From: Siphonodentalium dalli
Lineage: Eukaryota > Mollusca > Scaphopoda > Gadilida > Siphonodentaliidae
Length of the DNA: 64,000 nt
Assembly (NCBI GenBank): GCA_032622095.1
Contig: CP136067.1
Coordinates: 80,068,705-80,132,704, forward strand
Direction of reading: 5' to 3'
Positions 1-10,901 of the stretch are shown here, piece after piece (position 1 is the first letter of the stretch; the number at the start of each line of letters is the position of its first letter). The position numbers and the translations under genes were made by a program. The notes beneath the pieces were generated by a model. That model was not told the DNA's origin. It made no database searches and saw only the letters and a program-made list of their open reading frames with translations.

Positions 1-1284
1 TTTTAACGCTGCACCAGTGCATCTCCCATCATGAAATGGTTAAATAGCCTACATTTTGGCAATGATATGCATTGCTCTCTGAACGTATAATTAAATATTT
101 TGTATAAATTCAAAATTACTGAGAAATGGCCTTGAATTTCAGAATTAACGTCTAGTTTCCTCTTATATTTCCATAAAATCAGATAAATTCTTTGAGAGCA
201 ATAATTATGTCCTGTGAACAAACACCAGTCATCACGCATCCAGAAGAGGAAAAACTTCATTTCCATCATTTTCATTGGTCGGTCAGTTTAAATCAACAAT
301 GCTGGCATCTTCGCAAAATTATGTGGAGGGGTGCTGTCTGGAAACCAGTTCATGCACATGTGTTTTCTGGAAGGGTGACCAACATCAATTAAGGTTATTG
401 GTGCATAACCTGAATGGCTTATTAAGCGACATCCCAATTGTTTTACAATATTCCATGAATTGACATTGCTAGATATAAATGGCTGTAAACATGAAGGGAT
501 ATATGCCATCAATATGTCTATTATATCACTATATATTATTGCCGTTATGGCCATGTTTTAGGGCCTTGTTATAATTTATCCATTTCTGAACTGAAGAACC
601 TTGTGTCATATTTAGGTACCAAGTAAGTTTAGAGCTGTGACTGATTTTTGTCATGGACCTGTGATTATCTTGTGCATTTTCCACTTTTTTCATAAATTTT
701 AACTGGACGTTATGGTGCAGGAGAATTGTATGGCTAAACAAACCTTATTTCAGCTTCATCCTGTTTGCCGCAATGGAATAGTAACAATTTTGTCAACAAA
801 AGCACAAACAGGTGGATCAACCCCAGTGATAACCGTGCACAAAGTGAATATAGTCTCTACACTTTAGGCCAAAATAAAAAGGGTTTTGGTTCTCAGGCCC
901 ACTGCATTGAATAAATAGGGCAGCATTAGGTGTTTTTATTTTGATTCCTGATGTTATGACCAAAAAAAAAATCAAAAACAAAAAAAATTATATATATTTA
1001 TTATAGTATATGAATATGGAGACTTTGTTGCCTTTTAGCAGTTATGCCCTCCAATTTCATGACAATTTTATATTTGTTCACGCTTAGTTATATTGGTTGC
1101 TTATATTAATAAACAGCCCATTGAATGTGAACTTAGTTGTCAATAAAAAGCTTATTCTTTGAGTGCCCCCTCATTTCCTGATACATAGGGTTAATTAGAT
1201 TCTAAAGAACATAAATGTTTTTACCAACATGTCCATTAGTGTGCAAAACAATCAGCTTTGGGACTGTTGAACATAAACTCCAAG
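1..1284. other. AT-rich intergenic DNA, no gene recognised
   Basis: Short open frames here have no recognisable domain and no splice or start context that supports them. There are A-rich runs near 961-990 and an AT microsatellite near 990-1010. Nothing else could be supported. Confidence 0.5.
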
Positions 1285-1920
1285 CCATCAAGTCAAGGTC
1301 AGGTCCTGGTCACGATTTGACCTGTCCAATACACTCCCCGGACAAAAGTACACCTGGCGTGGTTCGTCCCATGGCTTTGTTTGAAAAAGCAATTACAACA
1401 GCTTCAGAGACAGACAATTTTGAAGGTCAAGGTCATGTCGTGGTCAAGATTTGACCCGTCCAAAACACCCCCCCCCCCCCCCCGGACAAAAGTACCCCTA
1501 GGTATAAAATTTCGTCGAAATCCGCCAGTTTTACCCGATTTGACACACACACACATATATATCATTTGTGGGTAGCCGTTTCAAAGTCACCGCGGAAAAA
1601 CTGGAAAAAAATCTCCGCCGTTCCTTGGAACCCCTAAGTACGAAATTTTGTCTCGAGAAGGTCGATTGAGCCGTATTTATACTCGTCTTGTATATAAACG
1701 CTCTTTATCAACGACACTGCGGATACGAACACTCTTTAACTATCACGCGATTAACCCCACAATTCCGGCAGTGGGAATGGAGAAGGAGTGCTCGGACATT
1801 CTCAGAAGCGGTCCGACGACACTGTCCGTGGGTTTTTACCCTTAAATAGGGAGTTTGGGCTCAATCGGTCCCGCCGTTTTCGAGTCTATAGCGTCTACAT
1901 ATACATACATGTATATACAT
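1285..1920 (+). repeat. Dispersed repeat, ATATATTAGA-tail family, copy 1
   Basis: The block shares ordered landmarks with copies at 1921-2577, 11694-12298 and 41270-42059: GGTCAAGGTCAGGTC, GACCCGTCCAAAACAC, CGGACAAAAGTA, CCTAGGTATAAAATTTCG, CTTGGAACCCCTAAGTA, CGCTCTTTATCAACGACA and CTCAATCGGTC. A C-run interrupts it at about 1466-1483. It carries no open frame of note. It could be a SINE or the 3' part of a non-LTR element, but the class is not determined. Confidence 0.75.
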
Positions 1921-2577
1921 CTAATATATATTTTGGGACTTCTGTTTGTCTGTCTGCTATGGCTGGGAAAACGGCTGGACCGATTGAGCTCAAACTTCCA
2001 ATCTAAGGTTAAAAAACCACGGGCAGTGTTTACTGCCGTTTTGGAGAAGCTCCCAGCACCCCTTCTCCACCCCCAGTCACCAAAATGACCGTCATTGGCA
2101 CTGTGGGGTTAATCGCGTTGATAGTTAAAGAGCGTTCGTATCCGCAGTGTCGTTGATAAAGAGCGTATGCGTGAATCGTGTGTCTGGGGCCAGACGTGAG
2201 TGTGTCTGTATCCAGACATCAGTGTGATTCTTATGTCTGTCTTCGTATTTAGGGGTTCCAATGAACAGGGGAGATTTTCATCGGATAAGTTTTTCCGCCC
2301 GAGGTGATCTTCACCTTGAAACAGGTACCCACAAACGTACCTCTTTTAGGGACGGGTACCATCATGGGATGGGTACCATCATTTCTCTTTATTAAAAAGG
2401 CAGAATTAACTCAAATTAAATTAAAAAATTAACGGATTACGACGAAATTTGATACCTAGGGATACTTTTGTCGGTGGAGTGTTTTGGACGGGTCAAATCG
2501 TTACCCTGACCTGACCTTGACCTTCAAAATGGTCTATTCAAGGTCAAAGCCCGGACAAAGTCGGGTCACCTGCTAGT
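1921..2577 (-). repeat. Dispersed repeat, ATATATTAGA-tail family, copy 2 (inverted)
   Basis: On the minus strand this reads from TAGCAGGTGACCCGAC at the right through the same landmarks as copy 1 to the CCAAAATATATATTAGA tail at the left. It abuts copy 1 tail to tail. It matches 41270-42059 closely, including a GGTACCCGTCC segment and CAGACAGACA near the tail. Confidence 0.8.
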
Positions 2578-2625
2578 ATATATATATATATACGGAGTTC
2601 TCAAAATATATAGTAGATTAAATGA
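2574..2625. repeat. TA microsatellite and repeat tail fragment
   Basis: A (TA)n run at about 2575-2592 is followed by a fragment, CTCAAAATATATAGTAGAT, that equals the tail seen at 12275-12298. It looks like the remnant of another copy of the same dispersed family. Confidence 0.6.
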
Positions 2626-2794
2626 ATTTATATGCATAACAGTTGCCTCTACATGTTCTGGTTATTACTAGACTAAGTAATGTGTATCATTGTCCATGCT
2701 TACTGTGTGCAGATAAAATTAAAAATAAAAGCCTCCCTCACTGATTTGAAGAAAAAAAATTGTCTGATAATTTTTTGTATGCAATCTCCTTAGG

Positions 2795-3232
2795 ATGGTA
2801 TCTCCGCATGATGCTAATTGCGGTTTCAAGTTACACCTCTTTTTCGACTTATTTTAACTTAGAAAATTCTTTCCAACTTAATAGCTTTAACAAATATGAA
2901 CCGATTTCAATAATTTTTGGTATACATGCTTCTCACAATAGCCTCTCTACATGATGCGGCTAGGGATTGGCTCAGACTGTTTTTCGTAATATTACACCTC
3001 ATTTTCGACTTATTTTGACTTAGAAAATTCTGTCTGACTTAATAACTTTAACAAATATGAACCGATTTGAATAATTTTTTCTGTACAAGCTTCTTGTGAC
3101 ACCATATCGATATTATTAGTCCGAATTTTTCTTTAAAGTTAAAAATCTTTTTGGTTGAGTTTACGGATAATGCGGGTTGAATTTGCCATGGTGGGGGTAT
3201 GCTAGCACTCGAGTGCACACCTCTTGTTATTT
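2795..3232. repeat. Dispersed repeat with two 160-bp internal units, CTCTTGTT end
   Basis: The phrase TTACACCTC...TTTTCGACTTATTTT...AACTTAGAAAATTC recurs at 2831 and 2991, giving a period of 160 bp. The block ends in GCACACCTCTTGTT, like the element at 34819-35408, which ends in GTACCTCTTGTT. No coding potential was seen. The family resembles abundant non-coding repeats of marine lophotrochozoans (from memory). Confidence 0.6.
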
Positions 3233-4202
3233 TCGGAAAATAAATATTTTCTTTTGAATCAGATTGCATATATGATAAGCGTCATATGTAATTATTACAT
3301 GCAATTATTTGAACAGTTTTGTATTGAGGTTGAAATCTGTTTGTGTGCAGTCGTGGACAAAAACCTTTCTCGGCATATATCAGCAACTCATTGGATTTTT
3401 CAGCTCAGAAGCTGGGGATTCAACTTTTTTAAGAAGTGTACCATAATTGCTCAATCTTTGGTTATACTGAGAAGAATATAGGACTATGCTACTTTAACAG
3501 ATACATGTATGTGGTCTCTCTCACCTGTACTACTGGTCAGCGACAAATTGAGGTGGGACATGTATAAAAAAAAAAAATTGAGAATAGGAAATTGAACACT
3601 TTCAACACAAAATTTAGTCATCAAAAACTTATCTATATGCCAACCCTCCTTCAAAACAATTGTAATTGTATTCTATATATGTAAAAAAATTACAATACTG
3701 AGCTATTCTGTGATAATGTTTTACAAAATATATTATATACATTGTGCTTTCTTTTATTAAGCCTGCTGCTGTTGGAATATTCTGTTTTAGTTGAGTTATT
3801 AATGTATAAAATACAAATTTTAGGTTTTATTCCCAATGTGACTATTATATCATATCAGAGTTAGACATCAACTCATTGTGAAATAAACATTTTCAATTGC
3901 ATAGTGGCATTGGTTTATTGTGTGTTGTGGGCCATGCATGGTCTTCCACCATGGTCCGATCCCCTGCCTCCACCCATTGGCACGAATAGTTCAATGCAAT
4001 GGAAATGTCTGTTTTTGTTATAAATGCAACCTATTTTGAGAATAATTCACTTCTTCTTGGCACTAAACTGAGTATTGGAGCACATGGTGGTAAATGTTTC
4101 AATCTTGCGAGAGCAGTCAAATTCCCAATCTGAATGCTAAATATTATCAAAATATTTTACTCCCCCAGCTGCCCACATTGACCAAAACTGATTTTCAGAA
4201 AC
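3233..4202. other. Intergenic stretch, nothing recognised
   Basis: AT-rich sequence with only short frames; no repeat landmark, RNA gene or coding segment could be supported. Confidence 0.4.
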
Positions 4203-5005
4203 AGTCAGTCTGCAGTGTGGAGGATCTGTTCCTCGAAATATCATTCCGCCCGAGCAAAATTCCCATTCCGAGCGGTAGAAGATCCGATTCTGTGAAAGAT
4301 TTGCTTGATTTTCCATGACCATGTTTACTAATTGGTGTATACCGAGGGAGCAACTAATGGGATGACACATTCAAATGATAGGACTGGCTTCTAAGGTATT
4401 TTACTCTTCACTTACTTATTCTTTAGTCCCATATATAACACTCTGCATGAAATTACAAGGGTCTGCTAACTCAAATCCACACACAAAGAAGAAAAGTATT
4501 GTGTACAAATGTGAATTTCGAAGCGAAAGAGTTAAATGTTTTGTAGAACAAATTGTGTATGTGTGTCCGCAAACATCCCATGGTTACTTTAAAAATACAG
4601 TTGATAAAAATACGCAATTTTAGCCTGACATAATGCCTTCAAATTAACACTATCATACATTCTGATTCTTTCGGAGTGTTCCGATTCACAACACGCACAT
4701 TCTCAGCATTCCGATTCCTGACATGGATAATGTTCACCGTAATCCAGTTAATTGCGTCATTTTGCTGGCTCCACGGCCGTTCTACACATGTACATGACGG
4801 TAAATTGTCCTATAATGATTGACTAAGTACAACGAATTAGTATCTTATACTACAACAGATCTATGTCACTGGTGTTGATTTTGATGCAATGTTTTTTTTA
4901 TATATATTTTTCTATAATATCTTGAGGTAGTTTATTAAAAATACCAAACATACATGTGCATGTATATGGGAAGCCAATTTACATTTAATAAATAATTGAG
5001 CTTAA

Positions 5006-5432
5006 AGGTACTCAATCTGATTCTATGGTCCCCATATCATCAGATTCCAATAACAATTTTTTTTTTAAATGCAGCTCCAGTTATCAGAATCGATTAATTG
5101 CCCAAAAATAATGCTAACCACAGTCTATAGTACAACTATAGTACAAAATTGCCCAAAACCTGTTATTTGTCAACATTTTGTTCAACGAAATTTTGCCGGT
5201 TTGTCAATTATCTGACACAAAAAAGCCACTTGATTTTAGAGACTTAGAGTTATCCATCTTCATCCGCAATTTGGTCAGAGACCGTCTTCTCGTCGACCTT
5301 TACCCGGCCACTAAAAATTATCGGTGGAGAAAAATAATAGATTTCAAAAATCGATATCTGATCACTCTGAACTTTGATGGGTGGGTTATTCAACTCGATT
5401 TCAAATATTTTTTATCACCGAAGCCAAGGATA
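5006..5432 (+). repeat. Dispersed repeat (GGTCCCCATATCATCAGATT family), copy 1
   Basis: Related copies lie at 32308-32740 (nearly full length) and 23369-23560 (left part only). Shared landmarks in order are GGTACTCAATC, CCCCATATCATCA, AGTTATCAGAATCGATTAA, CATCTTCATCCGCAAT, GAGACCGTC and AAAAATCGATATCTGATCAC. An 86-codon open frame crosses the block but is not conserved in the other copies, so it is not called as coding. Confidence 0.75.
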
Positions 5433-5447
5433 CAGTAATTCAGCATC

Positions 5448-6165
5448 TTTCAGGAATCTCTAATCGCGCTTAACCATAATATGGGAAGATCTAATTGTGC
5501 TTAAATGCATAAGGAAATATCTAATTGCTCAATAATTAATATTTGATTGCGTTAAGCACAATAAGGAATATTTTATTGCGCTTAAGCGCAAAAATGAGTC
5601 TCTAATTGCACTTAAGCGCAATAAGGACTATTCTTATTGTGCTTAAGTTAAATAAGTGCTAATTGTGCTTAAGTGCAATTAAAAATCTTCCTTGTTGCAC
5701 TTGAGAGCAATAAGCCACATTACATTATCTCCCTGTAATTCAAATGGTGTAGTCCATAGTACAATGGGTGGCGTTTACCTGTATTGGTGACCTGGAGACT
5801 GTCCACATGTAGGCCTATTCGGATTCTACTATTTGCAGAGGGGTGATCTCATGAGGGAGATATTAATTGCACTTAAGCGCAATTGCATCTTTATTGAAGT
5901 GCAATAAGGAACGTCTTATTTCGCTTAAGCTCAATAAGGAATCCCTAATTGCGCTTAAGCGCAAAAAGGAAAAATCTAATTGAGCTTAAGCGAAATAAGA
6001 GAAGATCATATTGCACTTAAGCACAATAAGGAATATATAATTGCACTTATGGGCAATAAGAGAAAATCTTATTTCACTTGAGCACAATAAGGAATCTCTA
6101 ATTGCGCAATTCTTATTGCGCTTAAGCACAATTAGAGATTCCTTAAAGAGCTTAAGCTTAATTAT
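5448..6165. repeat. Array of ATTGCGCTTAAGCGCAAT-like palindromes
   Basis: Some fifteen or more degenerate units built around the palindrome ATTGCGCTTAAGCGCAAT alternate with AAGGAATCTCTA-type linkers. Spacing is irregular (about 30-45 bp), and the unit core CTTAAG is its own reverse complement. A different array of the same general type, with ATTGCACTGAAGCACAAT, lies at 20430-20660. Confidence 0.8.
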
Positions 6166-6815
6166 TTATTAAATGTCAATATGGCTTCCCATACATGTAC
6201 ATTATATACACAAAATAATGTGCGCATATTACGTTAGTCAGTGGAGGTACTACTACCTTAATCAACAGCAATTTAGTAACTGTGTCGGGGAATATGTTGG
6301 GATTTTTTGCTTTTCGTATTAGCCTTCATTACTTTGCTATCGATGACGTAAAATGATGTCATCTACTTTTAAGATGGCGATAGTCCGTACTGACATAGAT
6401 TTTAGTCTGTGGTACTGATCTCTGATGGGAATGCATGTTACAGAGCTTCGTGAAGTGTTTTATCTATGAGCCAGAGACGAGTCATTCAGTTGGCAATCAG
6501 CTGATTCGTTTTGTCTACATTGTCGACGAGGGGGAAAAACTCACAACGGAGTCAGCATTTGCTCGGTCGGAATGATATTTCGAGGAGCAGATCCTCCACA
6601 GTGAGTCTGACTAATAATATATACCATCTCATGTGTATAATAAGAATAATTTAAAGATAATGTCATTCAATTTAGAAGCCATGATAGCTATGATGGCTTT
6701 TTAAAATTTGGACCAAAATATCATCTGCAAAAGTTTACTATCGCCTTGACTACTTGTCTGTTAATTGGTTACAGAAACTACATTAAAAAATTCTGATATA
6801 TTATCCATTATCTTA

Positions 6816-6821
6816 TTTAAT
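6816..6821 (-). promoter_or_regulatory. Possible polyadenylation signal ATTAAA
   Basis: ATTAAA on the minus strand lies about 40 bp downstream of the stop codon of the SOCS-box gene. It is the common variant of AATAAA and fits a short 3' UTR. The region is AT-rich, so chance occurrence is possible. Confidence 0.35.
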
Positions 6822-6861
6822 AAGCATGAAAATAATAAGTGGTATAATTATTTTAAAGTAG

Positions 6862-8079
6862 CTAGTGAGCAAATTGCAGGTATTCCTTGAGATTTTCTGG
6901 GATAGGCAGGCATCTGATATCACTCAGATGTACAAGATGTAGTAAAGCCCGTCTGCAGATATGCTTCAACGAGTCTGTTATTATCGGAAGTTTGTACACA
7001 TAGATCCTACGTTTGTATGTAGTGTTTTGCATCATAGCAATTGCAGCTTCACTGGGTGAGAAATGTGGAAAGACTTGTAGATTAGTCACCTCTGAGATGG
7101 GCCAATAACGGCCTTTTACATTCACCATAAAAAGCAGATCCAACTCTGGGAAATTAAAAACTCCAATCATATTAACAGTAAACTCATTAGAATGAACAGG
7201 GGTCACGCATCTCACAGTTATGAAATCCCCTAATGCACTCGATTTGATTTGCTGAATTCCTGCTGGAAGACACAGAAAAGATTCCTGCCTCATAAGTTCC
7301 CATGAATCAGTGCGCCTCACCTCCAAATCACGGCCATAAGCAGTGACAAACATCTCATCACCTAATTTGATGTTGAACGTCAAACAATGCTGTCGCAATA
7401 TAGGAGCAACGACTCTCACTTTGAGTTGTGCACAATTGATATTTAGGTTCTGTACAACATAGTTATCTGGAACGACTAACACCCTGTTCAGATGATCAGG
7501 TCTGATCAGAATTCTTGTTTTGTTTGGAGAAATGTAGCATTCGTACCATCGTTTCGATTGATAAACCATAATGAAAGAAGCAACACATTCCTTCTTTTCC
7601 AGATCAATAACGTAAAATTTTGGCGTTAGATATCTATTATCTGTGAAAGCCTGGATGACCAGTAGGCCATCATGGTATGCAACTACAGACGATTCATGAC
7701 GCATCTGATGACGTGGCTGTCGTACCCAACGGTCATCATGTACATCAGGCAGAGGAACTCTGGGTAACTTCACTGCATTTGCAGTCCATGACTCTTTTTC
7801 TAAAATTAACACCTCGTGAGATTTTTTAAAATGTGGATGAAAATATCTTCCATTTGTCAGGTCAGGTTTCACTAGGATTCCTTGGCTTTTACATGGATCT
7901 CTTACTGATACATAGTCTGCTAGATCTGTGAACCCACACAATGTCTTTGAACTTTTAGCCCATCTACTGAGTGAACATGAATGAAGTTCTTCACCTTTAT
8001 GAGAGGAGTTGATCTTTTCAAGAAACTGGATGCGGTTTATCTTCTCATGTTTTTGTTGTTTGCCTCTAATATTTCCCAT
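6862..8079 (-). CDS. SOCS-box protein, probable beta-propeller, intronless
   Basis: Single uninterrupted frame of 405 residues. The C terminus (residues 370-403) is a clear SOCS box. Its BC box, SLKHICRRAL (370-379), fits the Elongin B/C-binding pattern, and LPIP (391-394) fits the Cullin-5 box, followed by ENLKEYL. Such proteins are substrate receptors of Cullin-5 ubiquitin ligases. Residues about 130-360 contain repeated blade-like segments (for example YISPNKTRILI and HFSPSEAAIAM), which suggests a WD-like beta-propeller as the substrate-binding part; this is an inference. The start is supported by an in-frame TGA 9 bases upstream and a good Kozak context (G at -3 and +4). The N terminus MGNIRGK could be N-myristoylated. 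There are no introns, unlike the neighbouring exchanger gene, so it may descend from a retrocopy or an intronless family. The substrate is unknown. Confidence 0.88.
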   Translation of the reverse strand: MGNIRGKQQKHEKINRIQFLEKINSSHKGEELHSCSLSRWAKSSKTLCGFTDLADYVSVRDPCKSQGILVKPDLTNGRYFHPHFKKSHEVLILEKESWTANAVKLPRVPLPDVHDDRWVRQPRHQMRHESSVVAYHDGLLVIQAFTDNRYLTPKFYVIDLEKKECVASFIMVYQSKRWYECYISPNKTRILIRPDHLNRVLVVPDNYVVQNLNINCAQLKVRVVAPILRQHCLTFNIKLGDEMFVTAYGRDLEVRRTDSWELMRQESFLCLPAGIQQIKSSALGDFITVRCVTPVHSNEFTVNMIGVFNFPELDLLFMVNVKGRYWPISEVTNLQVFPHFSPSEAAIAMMQNTTYKRRIYVYKLPIITDSLKHICRRALLHLVHLSDIRCLPIPENLKEYLQFAH

Positions 8080-8364
8080 TCCAATATATCAGAAGTTTTG
8101 ATATCGTTCATGAATTGCAGTCTAGCTTCTGACCATTATGTGCACTCCAATTTCAAATTCTGAAAGAGAAAATCACATAGCAAATTTAATAAAGAATGCA
8201 TGTTTTTCAGTGCTATATCAAAGAATTGTCAGAAATATTCTCCTAAAGGACCTTTAATTATTGGGATATAAAACATGTGGATGTATCTTTAATAAATCAT
8301 GTCAAGTTTTCTAATAAGTCATGTCAAGTTCAAATGCTACTTGCCGCATGGAAAATTGTTCTCA
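8080..8364 (-). other. Upstream region of the SOCS-box gene
   Basis: This is the only space between the start codon and the next dispersed repeat, so any promoter should lie here or further right. No TATA box or initiator could be assigned with confidence. An internal 26-bp near-duplication (TAATAAATCATGTCAAGTTTT and TAATAAGTCATGTCAAGTTC) sits at about 8289-8332. Confidence 0.35.
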
Positions 8365-9380
8365 TTAGCCAAAATATAATTTAAAATAATTGTGCTGTAA
8401 TAGACCCCCCCTATAAAAAAAAATACGGAGACTAGGAATGACAGGTGTCTGTCCAAAACGTCCAGATGATAACATGAATAATATTTGAAAGGATTTTATG
8501 AAACATGGTATATGGTCATCATATGAGAAAGTCTTGGTCAAGTTCAAATCTGGGTCTGGACTGACAATTTCTGATGGAGTTATGCACCTTTTCAACTTTA
8601 ATAGAATTTGTTGTCTGCCAGATAACTTGCATATTAAATGACAGAAATTCATGAAACTTTCAACATGGTCTTCTAATGAGACAGAGTAATGCCCATTTTT
8701 GAGGAATTTGCTGATTATATTGTTGTCCAGATGATAACTTGCATTTTATTTGATAGTATTTCATAAAAGTTGATAAAACCAGATCCAGATCCAGGTGATG
8801 TTCGAATTTGCGTCCAGTACAACCATTTCTGGTCAACAGATTTATGTTCATTTTCAACTCAGAATTTGCTGATTATTTTGTTGTCAGAACAAACTGGAAC
8901 TAGAGTTTTAGCTTTTAAAATTTATTATGTGGATTAATAACATGATACATGTCAAGGTCAAATTTTGGTCTGGTTCAACAATGTCTGATCGAGTTATGCT
9001 CCTTTCAACTTAGAATTTGCCCATGGTTTTGATTTCTGAATGATAACTGTAGTTGTTATTTGATTGCTCTCAGATGTCACCCGAAGTGTATCTCATCGCT
9101 CTTGGCGACAATTTCAACTCAAAAGTAGTTCCGGCTTATACTCCACTTGTGGTTTACAACAAAATGTAATCAATGGCTGGGATTCCATTGAATACATGTG
9201 CCTCACGTCAACGGATGTGGAATAAAAATCTGCATATTTGTCTGTCTGAATCATAACTTTGACAATACTAATCGGAATTCCATGGGATTTGGTACATAGT
9301 TAATATTTGAGAATGTGCAGGTTAAGATTGAATTTGGTCAAGGTCCGATGATTTTTGGCAGAGTTAAAGATACATTGGAA
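8365..9380. repeat. Dispersed repeat with internally repeated segments
   Basis: Phrases such as TCAACTCAGAATTTGCTGATTA, GTCCAGATGATAACTTGCAT and CTGGTCAACA...ATG recur with variation roughly every 160-220 bp. The phrase TTTCAACTTAGAATTTG is shared with 35205-35222. Frames are short and differ from unit to unit. Its class is unknown. Confidence 0.55.
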
Positions 9381-9446
9381 TTTGTATACATTGCAAATGC
9401 CATTGTTTTTTTATGACTGAAATTTATATCCATATTACATTATGCT

Positions 9447-9596
9447 ACAGTAATGCCCTAAATAATCGACTCCTTAACCACAGCAGAATTATTGGTAATT
9501 TTTCAGGATTTAGTCGGAAATATGGCTTGTTGCCATTCATCGGAAAGCTCTCACTCTCTCCTTAACCACAGCAGAATTACCAATAATTACCGTCTT
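9447..9596 (+). mobile_element. TA-flanked MITE (CAGTAATGCCCTAA family), copy 1
   Basis: Begins TACAGTAATGCCCTAAATAA and continues CGACTCCTTAACCACAGCAG, then AGGATTTAGTCGGAAATATG and GGCTTGTTGCCATTCATCGG. Related copies are at 25612-25753, 60962-61080 and 63425-63612, the last being a complete palindromic hairpin. The right half is degenerate here. The TA flanks suggest mobilisation by a Tc1/mariner-type transposase (inference). Confidence 0.7.
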
Positions 9597-10815
9597 TTTA
9601 GTATGACGCTAGGTCTTGTTGACCGTTCGTTTTCTGAGAAATTGGATGTAGTTACAGAATACTTGTGGAAATAATCAGTAATATGGTATACCGCGTTGTG
9701 ATTTAAGAATTCAGTACCGAGTCTGTATTTTTATTTGCCAACATGTACCGGTACATGTACACTGCCAAAGTACTAGGAAGATTTCAAGAAAAATTATATG
9801 TACATGAGGTTAAGGCCAAAGGAGAGTGTGCAAGCAATTATTAAAGCAATGCATCCGGCCGATGACAATGGTGTATTGTTAGGTACCTCATCTAAACAAG
9901 GCGATTATACCGAGGTTGACGAGTCAGTAGCGACAAATTGTGAAGATCTCACTTTCCGGGGTGTTGGTCTCAGGGTTGGCACAGGACCAAAATTTTCTCT
10001 TGCCAAATGAATTTTTGTTTTGGCCAAATTTAATTGAAGGTATAATTGTGGGAATTGAAGGAAATGATCATTTTTTCTCTTTTAAATTAACCAGACACAT
10101 TTAAAATGAGCTAATAAAGCAAGTTAGTATTATTAATAAATATCTAAGGGACAATAAGCATACATAATATGAATCGTACGTTACACGTAGTGGAGCAACC
10201 ACACAGGCTGTGCCTCGAAATTGTCTTTTATCGGCGACATAACGCTAACAACAATTTATATAATATCATGCAGTGGTCATGACGGAGACAACATGACATA
10301 CTGACAAGAATTGTCGTGGATGTGCAATCTTGTCTGGATTCTGGTCCACAAATCCAAAATGACGTCAGAAACTGTGTCATGGTGTCTTCAATTTTTTTTT
10401 TCATTATTAAGCTAACCAATGAAATTGGTCTAAATGAAATTGATAGGCCTAAATCAGATGGGAATTCTTCGTAAGTTGTGAAGTAGCTACTATAATTTTC
10501 ATTGCGATGCTCCATTCCCGATTCCGCATTTTGGAAATATCCACACTGTTGCTAACCAGAAGTCATGTGACAATTTATCCAAAATCCATACCCTGTGATC
10601 TTTGAAAATTCACTGATGGATATAGAAAAAAATATAGGATGTCATTCACCTGCGTCTAAGGTATAAACAACCACACGTGCCTACTGCGCACTGGTGGTTA
10701 ATATTATTTCACCCTGTAGGCTGTACCAGTGCTGGCAACAATGAGCCACAAATTAATCCATCGCTCGCCATTCACAATCGGCTGATCTGATCAACCTATT
10801 GTCATATACTCGCTG
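9597..10815. other. Intergenic stretch, one repeat fragment
   Basis: Contains a fragment near 9965-10035 (GGACCAAAATTTTCTCTTGCC...) shared with 25105-25160. The short frames at 9798-10010 and 10228-10515 have no recognisable domain. No gene is supported. Confidence 0.4.
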
Positions 10816-10901
10816 CACAGGTTCCTGGGAAATTTTTTCCACAATAAGTAGAGTACTATAGTTTTATAGGTATTGAAGAAAAAATTTCCCAGGGACCTGT
10901 G
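10816..10901. mobile_element. Short hairpin element
   Basis: CACAGGTTCCTGGGAAATTT at the left pairs with AAATTTCCCAGGGACCTGTG at the right, giving arms of about 24 bp around a roughly 38-bp AT-rich loop. It is probably a very small MITE. No clear target duplication was found. Confidence 0.6.

Larger units (their letters stand above)
4203..6612. mobile_element. Composite foldback-like element (about 2.4 kb)
   Basis: The left end 4203-4258 and right end 6558-6612 are inverted repeats of about 55 bp with a few mismatches, sharing TTTGCTCGG, CGGAATGATATTTCGAGGA and CAGATCCTCCACA. A second, inner inverted pair lies at about 4955-5003 and 6151-6207, sharing GGGAAGCCAA / TTGGCTTCCC-type sequence and ATTTATTAAATG. 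Inside are a dispersed repeat (5006-5432) and an array of short palindromes (5448-6165). No transposase was seen, so this would be a non-autonomous element, or two nested ones. Confidence 0.6.

Noticed and set aside
5448-6165. CRISPR-like array
   Set aside because: Units are palindromic, irregularly spaced and diverged, spacers are not unique sequences of constant length, and the DNA is from an animal.
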